Below, in pieces: positions 26,520 to 34,900 of a DNA stretch of 64,000 nucleotides. Under the pieces are notes generated by a model. The model did not search any database. It worked only from the letters and a program-made list of their open reading frames with translations, and was not told where the DNA came from. The translations under genes were made by a program, and so were the position numbers. How positions within the stretch are numbered: the stretch's first letter is position 1; each line of letters begins with the position of its first letter. The stretch comes from Bradyrhizobium sp. SRS-191 (GTDB taxonomy: Bacteria > Pseudomonadota > Alphaproteobacteria > Rhizobiales > Xanthobacteraceae): positions 124,001-188,000 of the forward strand of contig NZ_JANBVS010000015.1 in the NCBI RefSeq assembly GCF_024586915.1. Reading direction: 5' to 3'.

Positions 26520-27172
26520 GCGATCAAAGGCCAGAGCCTCCGCAATTCGACACCTCGTTCAGGCAACGCTTTGCCGAGCTGGTGCGCTGGCGCCGCGATG
26601 TCAGGCGCTTCCGCACTGATCCCGTCAGCCCGGAGTTGATCGAGCAGCTTCTGGCGCTCGCCATTCACGCGCCGTCCGTGGGCTTCTGCCAGCCCTGGCG
26701 CTTCGTGCTCGTCGAGAGCCCGGAGCGCCGCGCGGCGATTGCCGCGAATTTCAAGCACGCAAACCAGGCCGCGCTCACGGGCTATGATGGCGAGCGCCGG
26801 GCGCTCTATGCCGGGCTCAAGCTCGAAGGCCTCACCCAGGCGCCGGTGCATCTCGCCGTCTGCGCGGATGAAGGCGCCGCGACCGGCCATCGTCTCGGTC
26901 GCGCAACGATGCCCGAGACGCTGCGCTATTCCGTCGTCGCGGCGATCCAGACATTCTGGCTTGCGGCGAGGGCGGAAGGATTGGGTGTCGGCTGGGTCTC
27001 GATCCTCGACCCCGTGGCCGCATGTCGTGAGCTCGAACTGCCCTCCGACTGGACGCTGATCGCCTATCTCTGCATCGGCTGGCCGCAGGAGGAGCATGAC
27101 GATCCCGAGCTGGAACGTCACGGCTGGGAAGCGCGGCTCGATCCGGAGGCGATCAAGCCGCTCAGGCGTTGA
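26516..27172 (+). CDS. bluB: 5,6-dimethylbenzimidazole synthase BluB
   Basis: This flavin-destructase of the nitroreductase fold breaks down FMN with oxygen to form dimethylbenzimidazole, the lower ligand used by CobT. The 218-residue protein has family motifs FAELVRWRRDVRRFRTDPV, HAPSVGFCQPWRFVLVESPE and SVVAAIQTFWLAARAEGLGV. GWVSILDPVAACRELELP follows, and the C-terminus has the family YLCIGWPQEEHDDPELE. The start overlaps cobB. It ends directly against the end of the convergent formyltransferase-like gene with no intervening base. Confidence 0.94.
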   Translation: MSDQRPEPPQFDTSFRQRFAELVRWRRDVRRFRTDPVSPELIEQLLALAIHAPSVGFCQPWRFVLVESPERRAAIAANFKHANQAALTGYDGERRALYAGLKLEGLTQAPVHLAVCADEGAATGHRLGRATMPETLRYSVVAAIQTFWLAARAEGLGVGWVSILDPVAACRELELPSDWTLIAYLCIGWPQEEHDDPELERHGWEARLDPEAIKPLRR

Positions 27173-27898
27173 TCAGGACGCCATCGCGAGCGCTGGCGCT
27201 TCCACGATGAGCGGTTTGGCGCTCGGCCCTGCCGCCACGGCGAGCTGAAACCGCGTGCCGTGGACGGTGACCGTGAGCGGGATGCCACGGAAATCGTCGT
27301 GGAAGGCACTGACGCGGCGCTGCATCTCGGCAGCATCGATATCGGCGGGCATGTCGCACATGTCAGCATACATGCGTTTCGTGCTCCTGGTCCCGCTCCA
27401 GCTGATCGGAAGAACCGGCAGCGGCCCGGCATGGCAGGCGAGATCGCGCGACATCCGCCAGAACAGATAAGCGAGGCGCACGAATGTCATCTGCTCGAGG
27501 CCGCGGACATCCACGCCTGCCGGGATGTCGAACGTCTCGACACCGACGATGGCGCCGCAATCGACCCGGGCTTCCATGACATGCGCCGTCGCGCCGAAGC
27601 GCGTTGCGCCGTCATACATCGCGAAATGCGCCGGCGCCCAACCGGGATAGTTGGGCGGAGCCGGATGGAAGTTGTAGGCGCCGTGCCCGAGAGCCTGAAG
27701 GATGTCGGCAGGAACGATCACACCGGTGGTGAAGGCAAGCAGGCGGGATCTTGCGAGCACGCTGCGCTCGATGGCTCGCAGGTCTTCCATGCTGACAGCG
27801 CAGCGAAACGACAGCGCCGGATTGTGCGCCCTCAGGAGCTCCGTCAGCGCAAGCTGCTGATCGCGGCTGCCGGTCAGAAGTATGATCGTGTCGAGCAT
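27173..27898 (-). CDS. Formyltransferase-fold protein (methionyl-tRNA formyltransferase N-domain type)
   Basis: This 241-residue protein carries the catalytic Asn-His-Asp set of N10-formyltetrahydrofolate-dependent formyltransferases. N76 and H78 lie in YNFHPAPPNYPGWAPAHFAM, and D113 lies in EARVDCGAIVG. It has no C-terminal tRNA-binding domain and is shorter than Fmt, so a sugar or metabolite formyltransferase is more likely. It follows the glycosyltransferase-like gene on the same strand with a 21-base gap, suggesting one transcript. The substrate is unknown; a formylated sugar for the envelope or the flagellum is a guess from context only. Confidence 0.8.
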   Translation of the reverse strand: MLDTIILLTGSRDQQLALTELLRAHNPALSFRCAVSMEDLRAIERSVLARSRLLAFTTGVIVPADILQALGHGAYNFHPAPPNYPGWAPAHFAMYDGATRFGATAHVMEARVDCGAIVGVETFDIPAGVDVRGLEQMTFVRLAYLFWRMSRDLACHAGPLPVLPISWSGTRSTKRMYADMCDMPADIDAAEMQRRVSAFHDDFRGIPLTVTVHGTRFQLAVAAGPSAKPLIVEAPALAMAS

Positions 27899-27919
27899 GT
27901 TGTGGCTCCAGTGTTGGGC

Positions 27920-29245
27920 TCAGCGCCCTCGGGCGATGTTGGTGGGAAGCCGCGCAGCGTCCGACGCGGCGATCGCACGGAACAGGTTCGGCGGCAGATG
28001 CTGTCCCGGCGTCACCTCAAGCACGCGATTGGCGACGAGCAGGGCGGCGTCTCGGACGAGACGCGCATCATCTGGCCAAGGGCAGAGCGAAAGCTCGAGG
28101 CGGGCAAAGCCGCCATGATCTCTGGTGAATGCCTGGGTGAGCGCCTCGATGCTCGCCGCAGTGGCGCGCGCGTTGGCGGCTTCGGCACCGCTGAGGATCA
28201 CGGTGACCGCAGTTTTGGAGGGCTGGTTGGAGTTGATCACCAGCAAGGGATCGCGGGCGCCGGCACGACCTGCGCGCCGGGCGGGTCGAACCATCTCGGC
28301 AAATCCGGCATCGGGACCGAGATCGGCAGTGGTCGGTGTCAGATTGTGAACGATCGCTGCGTTGCTGGCTCCGGTCTCGCCGGCGACGGAATGATAGGAG
28401 CGGGGAAGCCAGACCGTATCGAGCGGCACCTGTGACGAGACGAGGCTCCAGGCTTGATCGATGACATAGCCGGCCCAGACGTCGGGGTAGGCGGCGGCGA
28501 TCTCATGCCACGTTGCGAGCAGCAGCTCGGCGGCCTTCGACCGGCCAAAATAGAGCGTACGCGCCGACATCTCCCAGCCGCTCCACTTGTGAACGGCAAA
28601 GTCACAGTCGGCGAGCAGCGGGAGCATTGGCGGCGCTTGCAGGATGACGTCGGCATCGACGAACAGCAGCGGAGCCGTATGCCGCTCCCGCATCCCCCGA
28701 ATGAAGCCCGCTTTTTCGGCCGCGCTCACGACGCCGCGATGACGCGTGTCGATCGGCTCGATCTCGAACGGAAGCCCGAGCCGCTGCAGCGAGCGGCGAA
28801 GATGATAGATGTGGAGATCGCCGAGACTGTCGGGATGACAGGACACGATACGCAGCGCGTCGACCGCGGGCGTGACGCTCGGCAGGCGCCAGGCGAGCCC
28901 TCCCCACCATAATTCGTGCGGCCCCTCGGCGGAGGCCCCGACCGTGCCGAACTCGGTCAGCTTCGATTTGAGGAAGTCGAACGCGGGATTTTCCCCGAAC
29001 GGGATCACGACCGCATCATGCGTCGTCAGCGAGCGGTAGAGCAGCTCGGCGCCGGCGCCGGTCGGTGGATCGATGACCACGATAGTGCGACCGCCGTGCG
29101 GCGGAACGCCATCGCTCCATGGCACCAGCGGCCCGAATGTCCGCGATAGCCATCGCAGACGGCTTCGTTGTTGTCGGCTGACGCCGGAGCCTCGCAGCGC
29201 CTCCATGGCATCGTCATCCGTACCGCTTGAATGTCGTCGCGTCAT
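27920..29245 (-). CDS. Putative glycosyltransferase (GT-A-like, DxD motif)
   Basis: In this 441-residue protein, residues 1-130 form a variable region. A nucleotide-sugar-transferase-like part begins at about LRIVSCHPDSLGDLHIYHLR. The DxD-type motif is D197-A198-D199 in PLLFVDADVILQAPP, followed by CDFAVHKWSGWEM and YVIDQAWSLV, an order seen in GT-A enzymes that act on surface polymers. There is no signal peptide or membrane segment, so it should act in the cytoplasm. The neighbouring formyltransferase fold and the flagellar genes 1 kb upstream hint at surface or flagellar glycosylation, without proof. Confidence 0.6.
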   Translation of the reverse strand: MTRRHSSGTDDDAMEALRGSGVSRQQRSRLRWLSRTFGPLVPWSDGVPPHGGRTIVVIDPPTGAGAELLYRSLTTHDAVVIPFGENPAFDFLKSKLTEFGTVGASAEGPHELWWGGLAWRLPSVTPAVDALRIVSCHPDSLGDLHIYHLRRSLQRLGLPFEIEPIDTRHRGVVSAAEKAGFIRGMRERHTAPLLFVDADVILQAPPMLPLLADCDFAVHKWSGWEMSARTLYFGRSKAAELLLATWHEIAAAYPDVWAGYVIDQAWSLVSSQVPLDTVWLPRSYHSVAGETGASNAAIVHNLTPTTADLGPDAGFAEMVRPARRAGRAGARDPLLVINSNQPSKTAVTVILSGAEAANARATAASIEALTQAFTRDHGGFARLELSLCPWPDDARLVRDAALLVANRVLEVTPGQHLPPNLFRAIAASDAARLPTNIARGR

Positions 29246-30168
29246 GCCGCGTCCTCCTGAACATCAAACGGATGACGGGTGCCGATCAGGCGCGTCGATC
29301 GCGTCATGCGACGCGGATCATGCTGAGTGTTCGAGTGTGTCTCGGCGCCCCGACACGTCATGCGCGTTGTTTGTTTCGAAGCGTTGCTCGTCTGCTGCAC
29401 GAGGTTGCCGCAGGTGAGGGCGGCCCTGATTTGCCGAATGGTAGTCGAAGACGTGATCCCCTTTCCAAGACAGAAGAAGAGGCCCCGGCATGGCCTATTA
29501 TCTCAATAGAAAGACGATTGCCGCCGACCTCGCCGCGCGAGCGAGTTGTTAGCTTGCGTGACAAACCCGAAACATTTCGAAATGTTTCGCTCGTTTTTGT
29601 TTCCGGGATGTAACTAACACGCGCGCAACGACGTGCGGCCGACACGTGGTCGATCGCGATCGCAGTTCAGATCTTTCGACTGATTAAACGGACGAAACTG
29701 CATGATCAGGCGCGCAGTGCTGCAAAAAATCGTCATGCGATTCAAAAATCGAACAGGCGACAACTGACAGCGGCGAAAAATGCGATAGCTTCGTCGAGGA
29801 TGATTCGGAAAAATTTGCCGGGTGCGATCAACGCTCCGCGCGACGTTCCGGATCATACGCAGCCGCGCTTGTGTGATGTCAGCGCTGTGCTCGAAGGTCG
29901 CGTTCATACGTGTTGTCACTGCGTCTTCTGTTGAAATCGTCTTCCGGAATGAATCCTTGGCCATGCCGACCCGCGGCTCTGCGCTCCCCACGATATCCTG
30001 GCACGCTCGCAATGTGCGGCAGAATTTGCCCGGCACCCGGCAAAACATTCCATCTAAGCGTTTGAAAAATAACGAAAATACTCCGCCTGCTTGTTCCGAT
30101 TGCAGCGTTCAACGATCGGAAGCCGTCTGCGAGCTGCGCATTCGGCATTGCGGGTTGGAGATGCGGAA
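29246..30168. other. Long, AT-richer intergenic region between glycosyltransferase and sigma factor
   Basis: About 920 bases without a convincing gene. It holds a perfect 22-bp palindrome at 29568-29589, immediately followed by a T-rich run. An inverted pair TTTGCC/GGCAAA lies near 30028-30045. Codon usage in the longest frame (29614-30048, minus strand) does not look like the neighbours. Both flanking genes are transcribed outward, so this must hold two divergent promoters. I could not identify reliable -35/-10 elements. Confidence 0.5.
29568..29589. repeat. Perfect 22-bp palindrome (operator or terminator candidate)
   Basis: CGAAACATTTC is followed at once by its exact reverse complement, with no spacer, and then by a T-rich run (CGTTTTTG). 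The lack of a loop favours a protein-binding operator over a hairpin terminator. It lies 320 bases upstream of the glycosyltransferase start and 580 bases upstream of the sigma factor. Confidence 0.6.
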
Positions 30169-30873
30169 ATGAGCTACGCGCTGGACGTCTGGGCCCCGGC
30201 CGATGGCGTGTCTTCGAACGAGCCGGCATCGGCCGAGATCGCCGTGGTGCCGTGGAGCGAGACGGCTCCGACCGTTCCGGACTGCGAGCCCGTTGTTGAA
30301 GCCGGGGTATTCGATGAAGACAAGGAGCTGCTCGACCGGCTGGCTACCGGAGAGGAGCTGGCATTCCGTCTCCTGGTCGAGCGTCACGTCGACCGCGCCT
30401 ATGCGATCGCGTTGCGCATCGTCGGCAATGCCGCTGATGCCGAGGACGTCGTGCAGGACACAATGCTGAAGGTGTGGACGCATCGCGGCCGCTGGCAGCA
30501 TGGCCGCGCGAAGTTCTCGACCTGGCTCTATCGCGTCGTCAGCAACCGCTGCATCGATCTCCGCCGCAAGCCCCGCACTGAGAATGTCGATGTCGTTCCC
30601 GAGGTCGCGGACGGCAAGCCCGATGCGGTGAGTGTGATCGAACGCGCTGAAATGAGCGACATTCTTGAAGCGGCGATGCAGCGGCTGCCGGAGCAGCAGC
30701 GGGTGGCCGTGATCCTGTCCTATCATGAGAACATGAGCAACGGCGAGATCGCAGAGGTGATGGATACGACCGTGTCGGCCGTGGAGTCGCTGCTCAAGCG
30801 TGGGCGCCAGCAGCTGCGGGAAATCCTGCGCCGGCACGAGCGCGACATCCGCGGCGCCTTTACTGATTGCTAA
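30169..30873 (+). CDS. ECF-type RNA polymerase sigma factor
   Basis: This 234-residue protein has region 2 in LAFRLLVERHVDRAYAIALR and AEDVVQDTMLKVWTHRGRW, with FSTWLYRVVSNRCIDLRRKP after it. Region 4 follows in LPEQQRVAVILSYHENMSNG and VSAVESLLKRGRQQL. It lacks regions 1 and 3, as in the ECF group. A Pro/Glu-rich tail of about 55 residues precedes region 2. The start ATG follows GGAG with 9-base spacing. It lies 138 bases upstream of flagellin on the same strand and may drive a stress or surface regulon. No anti-sigma gene follows directly; a candidate is found at 34269. Confidence 0.92.
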   Translation: MSYALDVWAPADGVSSNEPASAEIAVVPWSETAPTVPDCEPVVEAGVFDEDKELLDRLATGEELAFRLLVERHVDRAYAIALRIVGNAADAEDVVQDTMLKVWTHRGRWQHGRAKFSTWLYRVVSNRCIDLRRKPRTENVDVVPEVADGKPDAVSVIERAEMSDILEAAMQRLPEQQRVAVILSYHENMSNGEIAEVMDTTVSAVESLLKRGRQQLREILRRHERDIRGAFTDC

Positions 30874-31011
30874 CTACAAAAGTTCCGGCGCAGGAGAATT
30901 CCCGCCTGATTTCCGTGAGCCATTCCGTTTGATCGATCAGACGGGGCTGATCCGCACCGTCAGTCCTTCCACGATGCGGCGTGTCTTGCCGATCACCCAG
31001 GAGTTCTCACC

Positions 31012-31839
31012 GTGCCCGCCATTTCGACCAACGTCGCCGCCAACTCGGCCGTCCGCTACCTGAACATCAACTCTGCGCAGGAGACGAGCTCGCTCGCGAA
31101 GCTGTCGAGCGGATCCCGCATCACGTCCGCCTCGGATGACGCCGCGGGCCTCGCGATCTCCACCCGCATTTCCTCCGACATCACCACGCTGCAGCAGGCC
31201 GCGACGAATGCCTCGCAGGCGACCTCGATCCTCCAGACCGCGGATGGTGGCGCGTCCAACATCAGCGACATTCTCGCCCGCATGAAGTCGCTGGCCTCGG
31301 AGTCCGCATCGGGCACCACCGTCGACAGCAGCAGCCGCAGCTACATCCAGTCGGAATTCTCCCAGCTGATCAGCGAAATCGACTCGATCGCGACCGGCAC
31401 CCGCTACTCGGGCACGAGCCTTCTGGACGGCACCAGCTCGTTCTCGTCAGGCGTGTCGGTGCTGGTCGGCTCCTCGGCCAGCGACACGATCAGCATCCAC
31501 CTGTCGAGCCTCACCTCGACCGCTCTCGGCGTGACCTCGCTCGACGTCAGCACCCAGACCGGTGCAACCGCGGCGCTGACCGCGCTGGATACGGCGATCA
31601 GCAACGTGTCCCAGGCGCGTGCCGATATCGGCGCCCAGGAATCGCGCTTCAACTTCTCGGCTGACTCGATCTCCACGCAGACGCAGAACCTGCAATCCGC
31701 CAACTCGGCGATCAAGGACGTGGATATCGCCTCCGAGCAGGCGAAGCTGTCGTCCGCCCAGGTGAAGACGCAGGCCGCCGTATCGGCCGAAGCGGCCGCC
31801 AACCAGATCCCGCAGTACCTCTTGAAGCTGCTGGGCTGA
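31012..31839 (+). CDS. Flagellin
   Basis: This 275-residue flagellin is short, consisting mainly of the conserved D0/D1 helices. The N-terminus is ISTNVAANSAVRYLNINSAQ, with KLSSGSRITSASDDAAGLAI following. The C-terminus is QSANSAIKDVDIASEQAKLS and ends NQIPQYLLKLLG. The small central part is Ser/Thr-rich. It starts with GTG after AGGAG at 8-base spacing. A strong terminator follows the stop, so much of the message should end here, which fits a highly expressed filament gene. No clear FliA- or sigma54-type promoter was seen in the 138-base gap. Confidence 0.95.
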   Translation: MPAISTNVAANSAVRYLNINSAQETSSLAKLSSGSRITSASDDAAGLAISTRISSDITTLQQAATNASQATSILQTADGGASNISDILARMKSLASESASGTTVDSSSRSYIQSEFSQLISEIDSIATGTRYSGTSLLDGTSSFSSGVSVLVGSSASDTISIHLSSLTSTALGVTSLDVSTQTGATAALTALDTAISNVSQARADIGAQESRFNFSADSISTQTQNLQSANSAIKDVDIASEQAKLSSAQVKTQAAVSAEAAANQIPQYLLKLLG

Positions 31840-31848
31840 GCCGTGAGC

Positions 31849-31882
31849 CGCCGGACCGGCGCCGCGCCGGTCCGGCGATTTT
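31849..31882 (+). terminator. Intrinsic terminator after flagellin
   Basis: A perfect 12-bp GC-rich stem (CGCCGGACCGGC, 31849-31860, with its complement at 31866-31877) closes a 5-base loop and is followed by ATTTTG. It separates flagellin from fliD by 61 bases, so fliD expression needs read-through or its own promoter. Confidence 0.88.
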
Positions 31883-31900
31883 GTTGGAGGACGTCGACGA

Positions 31901-33610
31901 ATGACCGTGAGCAGCGCCACCTCGAGCACCAGCAGCACCGCGTCCTCTTCGTCGTCTTCGAGCTCGAGCAGCTCGCTCACCACTTCGGGAACGAGCACCA
32001 CTAGCACGATCGACTGGAGCGCGTTGATCAGCTCGGCCGTTGATGCGAAGCTCACGCAGGCGACCCAGATCTCCACCAAGATCACCGCCAACGAGGCCAA
32101 GATCACGGCGTATCAGACGTTGCAGACCGACTTGAAGACGCTCTCGTCGGGTCTGGCGTCCCTGGCGACGTCGGTGGTCAACTCGCTCGCGACCAACGTG
32201 TTCGCGACACGGTCAGCCACGATCAGTGCGACGGGCGATGTCAGTGCCTCGTCTGCGCTCTCGATGTCGGTGAGCAACGGTGCCGCGACCGGCAGCCACA
32301 CGCTGACGGTCAGCCAGATCGCCACCGCGCAGAAGGTGACGGGAACGACGCAGTCCAGCCAGACCGATACACTCGGCTATTCCGGAACGTTCTCGCTCGG
32401 CCTCTCGGGAGGCGCCACCGCTGACATCACGGTCACGAGCGGCATGTCCCTGCAGGACGTGGTCAGTGCGATCAATGCGCAGTCCTCCACCACGAACGTC
32501 GAGGCTTCGATCGTCCAGGTGTCGAACGGGTCGTATCAGCTGGTGCTCACCGGCACCAAGGACGCAGCCGACATCACCTATTCCAGCTCGTCCGGCGACG
32601 ACATCCTCAATAAGCTCGGCGTCACCGACAGCTCCGGGGCGTTCTCAACGGTGCTTCAGACGGCGCAAGCCGCCGAATTCACGCTCGACGGCATCAGCCT
32701 CACCCGCGACACCAACGACATCACCGACGTTCTCAGCGGCGTCACGTTCGACCTGCTGCAGGCCACGCCGTCCGGAACGACTCTGAACGTCACCATCGGC
32801 ACGGATACGAGCCAGATCTCTTCCGCGCTGCAGACCTTCGTCACCAACTACAACGCGTTCCGTGATGCCGTGGTGGCGCAGCAGGCGACGAATTCCGACG
32901 GCACGGCTTCGTCGAGCGCAGTCCTGTTCGGCGACGGCACCATGCGCCAGATCATGAATTCGCTCCAGGCCGTGCTCGGCACCTCCGTCGGCGGCCTGAC
33001 GATGGCGGATCTCGGTCTGTCGTTCAACGAGAAGAACGAGCTCGAACTGGACACCAGCACGCTGTCGACCATCCTCAGCACCAATCTGAGCGGCGTGACG
33101 ACGCTGCTGTCGGCGCAGACCAAGACGTCATCGAGCCAGCTCAGCGTGGTCAACACCGGTACGTCGCCGCAGTCCTTCACGCTGGACCTCACGGTGGATT
33201 CATCGGGGACTCTGACGGGGGCGGCCGTCGGCGGTGACAACTCGCTGTTCACGGTGAGCGGTAACACCATCATCGGCAATTCCGGAACGATCTATGCCGG
33301 CATGGCCTTCAACTATAGCGGCTCGACCTCGCAATCGATCACCGTGACCTCGACGCAGGGGTTGGCGACGCAGCTCTACCAGATCGCGAAGACGGCGTCC
33401 TCCACCAGCGGCTCGTTGCAGACGCTGATCGACAACCTGACGTCCCAGGACGAAACGATGCAGTCCAAGGTCAACGACATCCAGAGCGCGGCGGCGACGT
33501 TTCAAACCCAGCTCACGGCACAATACGCCAAGTACCAGGCCGCCATCGAGAGCGCCAACAATACGCTGACCTATTTGAAAGCCCTCCTCAACGCGAGTTC
33601 GAGTAACTGA
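31901..33610 (+). CDS. fliD: Flagellar cap / hook-associated protein 2 FliD
   Basis: This 569-residue filament cap protein has the FliD N-domain at about residues 37-135 (STIDWSALISSAVDAKLTQ, then TAYQTLQTDLKTLSSGLASL). The C-domain ends QAAIESANNTLTYLKALLNA. The first 36 residues are almost pure Ser/Thr/Ala, an unusual tail where FliD normally begins with a short conserved peptide. The ATG is preceded by GGAGG at about 12 bases. Its stop overlaps the fliS ATG (TGATG). Its role is to cap the growing filament and fold flagellin. Confidence 0.93.
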   Translation: MTVSSATSSTSSTASSSSSSSSSSSLTTSGTSTTSTIDWSALISSAVDAKLTQATQISTKITANEAKITAYQTLQTDLKTLSSGLASLATSVVNSLATNVFATRSATISATGDVSASSALSMSVSNGAATGSHTLTVSQIATAQKVTGTTQSSQTDTLGYSGTFSLGLSGGATADITVTSGMSLQDVVSAINAQSSTTNVEASIVQVSNGSYQLVLTGTKDAADITYSSSSGDDILNKLGVTDSSGAFSTVLQTAQAAEFTLDGISLTRDTNDITDVLSGVTFDLLQATPSGTTLNVTIGTDTSQISSALQTFVTNYNAFRDAVVAQQATNSDGTASSSAVLFGDGTMRQIMNSLQAVLGTSVGGLTMADLGLSFNEKNELELDTSTLSTILSTNLSGVTTLLSAQTKTSSSQLSVVNTGTSPQSFTLDLTVDSSGTLTGAAVGGDNSLFTVSGNTIIGNSGTIYAGMAFNYSGSTSQSITVTSTQGLATQLYQIAKTASSTSGSLQTLIDNLTSQDETMQSKVNDIQSAAATFQTQLTAQYAKYQAAIESANNTLTYLKALLNASSSN

Positions 33611-34035
33611 TGACCCAGAGTTCGATGGCCCAATTCGCAAGCCAGGCCTATCGCGGCGCAGCCGTGGCCGTTCCCCCACTGCGGGCGGTGATCCTGCTGC
33701 TCAATGGTGCCGTGAGCAGTCTGCAGAAATGCCTGCAGGCTCAGGAGGCCCGCCGGTTCGAGGAGGCGCATGCGCACCTGACGCGCGCGACCGCGATCCT
33801 GCGCGGATTGAGCCTGCATCTCGATCCCGTGCGGGGCGGCGCGGTGGCGGACCGGCTGTTCGAGACATACAATGCGCTGATCATCGCCGCCTTGCGCGCC
33901 TATGGCCGGCCGCACATGCGCGAGAATTTCCGGCGCATTAGCGACAGTCTGCTCGACCTGCGTCAATCCTGGGAGGCGGTCGACGCGGCTGCACGAAGCG
34001 CGCGCCTTCCCGCTGATTCGGCCAACCGGCGGTAG
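33610..34035 (+). CDS. fliS: Flagellar secretion chaperone FliS
   Basis: This 141-residue helical protein begins SSMAQFASQAYRGAAVAVP, followed by LRAVILLLNGAVSSLQKCLQ, the FliS core helix. FEEAHAHLTRATAILRGLSL and ADRLFETYNALIIAALRAYG come next. It binds flagellin C-termini and stops premature polymerisation in the cytoplasm. It overlaps fliD by one base, as in many flagellar operons. The C-terminal tail is Arg-rich. Confidence 0.92.
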   Translation: MTQSSMAQFASQAYRGAAVAVPPLRAVILLLNGAVSSLQKCLQAQEARRFEEAHAHLTRATAILRGLSLHLDPVRGGAVADRLFETYNALIIAALRAYGRPHMRENFRRISDSLLDLRQSWEAVDAAARSARLPADSANRR

Positions 34036-34268
34036 CCGACTCGAATCACACGGCGCTGCATCGCGGAAATCTGGCGAAACCGAGCAGAAATGGGCTGCAT
34101 TGTCGGGCCCCTGGGGTATCCGGTGCAGCCTCTCGTGCACACGCATCCCGGAATTTACGGGTTTTCGACCGAAGTCCCGCGGTCGATCGTCCCATTTGGC
34201 CGATATCAATTTCGTTCGTTCGCTGAATGCTTTATGAGGAATCCAGAGAGCGCTGGATCGAGCGGACG

Positions 34269-34541
34269 ATGGACGTCAGGGAATTCGAGGATCTGATCGA
34301 CCGCCTGGGGGAGGACGTCTCCCAGTGGCCTGCCGAGCAGCGCCAGGCGGCCTCCGACCTGCTCGCAACCTCTTCCGAAGCGGTCCGATTGGTCTCCGAG
34401 GCCCGCCTCGTCCGTGAGGCGCTATCCTCGCCGCCGGTTCGAGCGCCGGCAGGTCTTGCTGGCCGCATCCTGGCCGAGGCCAAGCGTCTGACGTCCGAAG
34501 AGCCGGCGAGCGCCGCAGCCGACGCCCATCAACCCGGCTGA
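34269..34541 (+). CDS. Small alphaproteobacterial protein, possible anti-sigma-like partner
   Basis: This 90-residue acidic helical protein starts MDVREFEDLIDRLGEDVSQW and continues PAEQRQAASDLLATSSEAVR. This EFEDLIDRLGxDxSxWP pattern resembles small proteins that, to my recollection, follow ECF sigma factor genes in alphaproteobacteria. Here it is 3.4 kb from the ECF gene, with flagellin, fliD and fliS in between. An upstream ATG at 34227 would add 14 residues; neither start has a strong ribosome site. No membrane segment is visible. The function is inferred from resemblance only. Confidence 0.65.
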   Translation: MDVREFEDLIDRLGEDVSQWPAEQRQAASDLLATSSEAVRLVSEARLVREALSSPPVRAPAGLAGRILAEAKRLTSEEPASAAADAHQPG

Positions 34542-34900
34542 GGGCCAGGGGCTCTGCGGCTCGTCCGCTGAGCCTGTGCGCCGCGCTTGCTGTGGGCCGG
34601 TTCTCGCACGCCAGCCTGGGCAACATGACCGCACTCAGCCTCGGCTTGCCTTAGATTATGCCGGCCCCAGCGGCCGCACGCTCTCGCGGATCTCGCGATA
34701 GCCAAGCTCTGCACCCGGCGATTTTTGCCTGCCATGCCCAATCGCTCGGCGGCAAATTCTGCCGTCAGATCAACTAATTCGACCAACTAATTGTCCGCCT
34801 GAATTCGGCTCTCCGGCCGTTTGATCAGCAAACGCCTCCATGACGATCGGAGGTGCGCTGTGTCGCACCGTGATCCGCGGTGAGAGCCGGAGTTCAGCCC
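34542..34900. other. Intergenic region before flgD, with a direct repeat
   Basis: 359 bases without a gene. Two copies of CAACTAATT (34771-34779 and 34784-34792) lie 13 bases apart, about 110 bases ahead of flgD, as an operator-like direct repeat. The remainder shows no terminator or tRNA. A transcript start for flgD-flgL is expected here. Confidence 0.5.

Noticed and set aside
29991..30006. TGGCACG resembling the -24 half of a sigma54 promoter upstream of the sigma factor
   Set aside because: The required TTGC at the -12 position is missing (CAATG is found instead).
29614..30048. Open frame on the minus strand in the gap before the sigma factor
   Set aside because: No ribosome site at either candidate start, no recognisable motif, and Arg/Phe-rich composition unlike the neighbours. 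It was kept only as part of the intergenic description.
34195..34215. GCCGATAT resembling a FliA -10 element upstream of the small gene at 34269
   Set aside because: No TAAA-type -35 at the proper distance was found.
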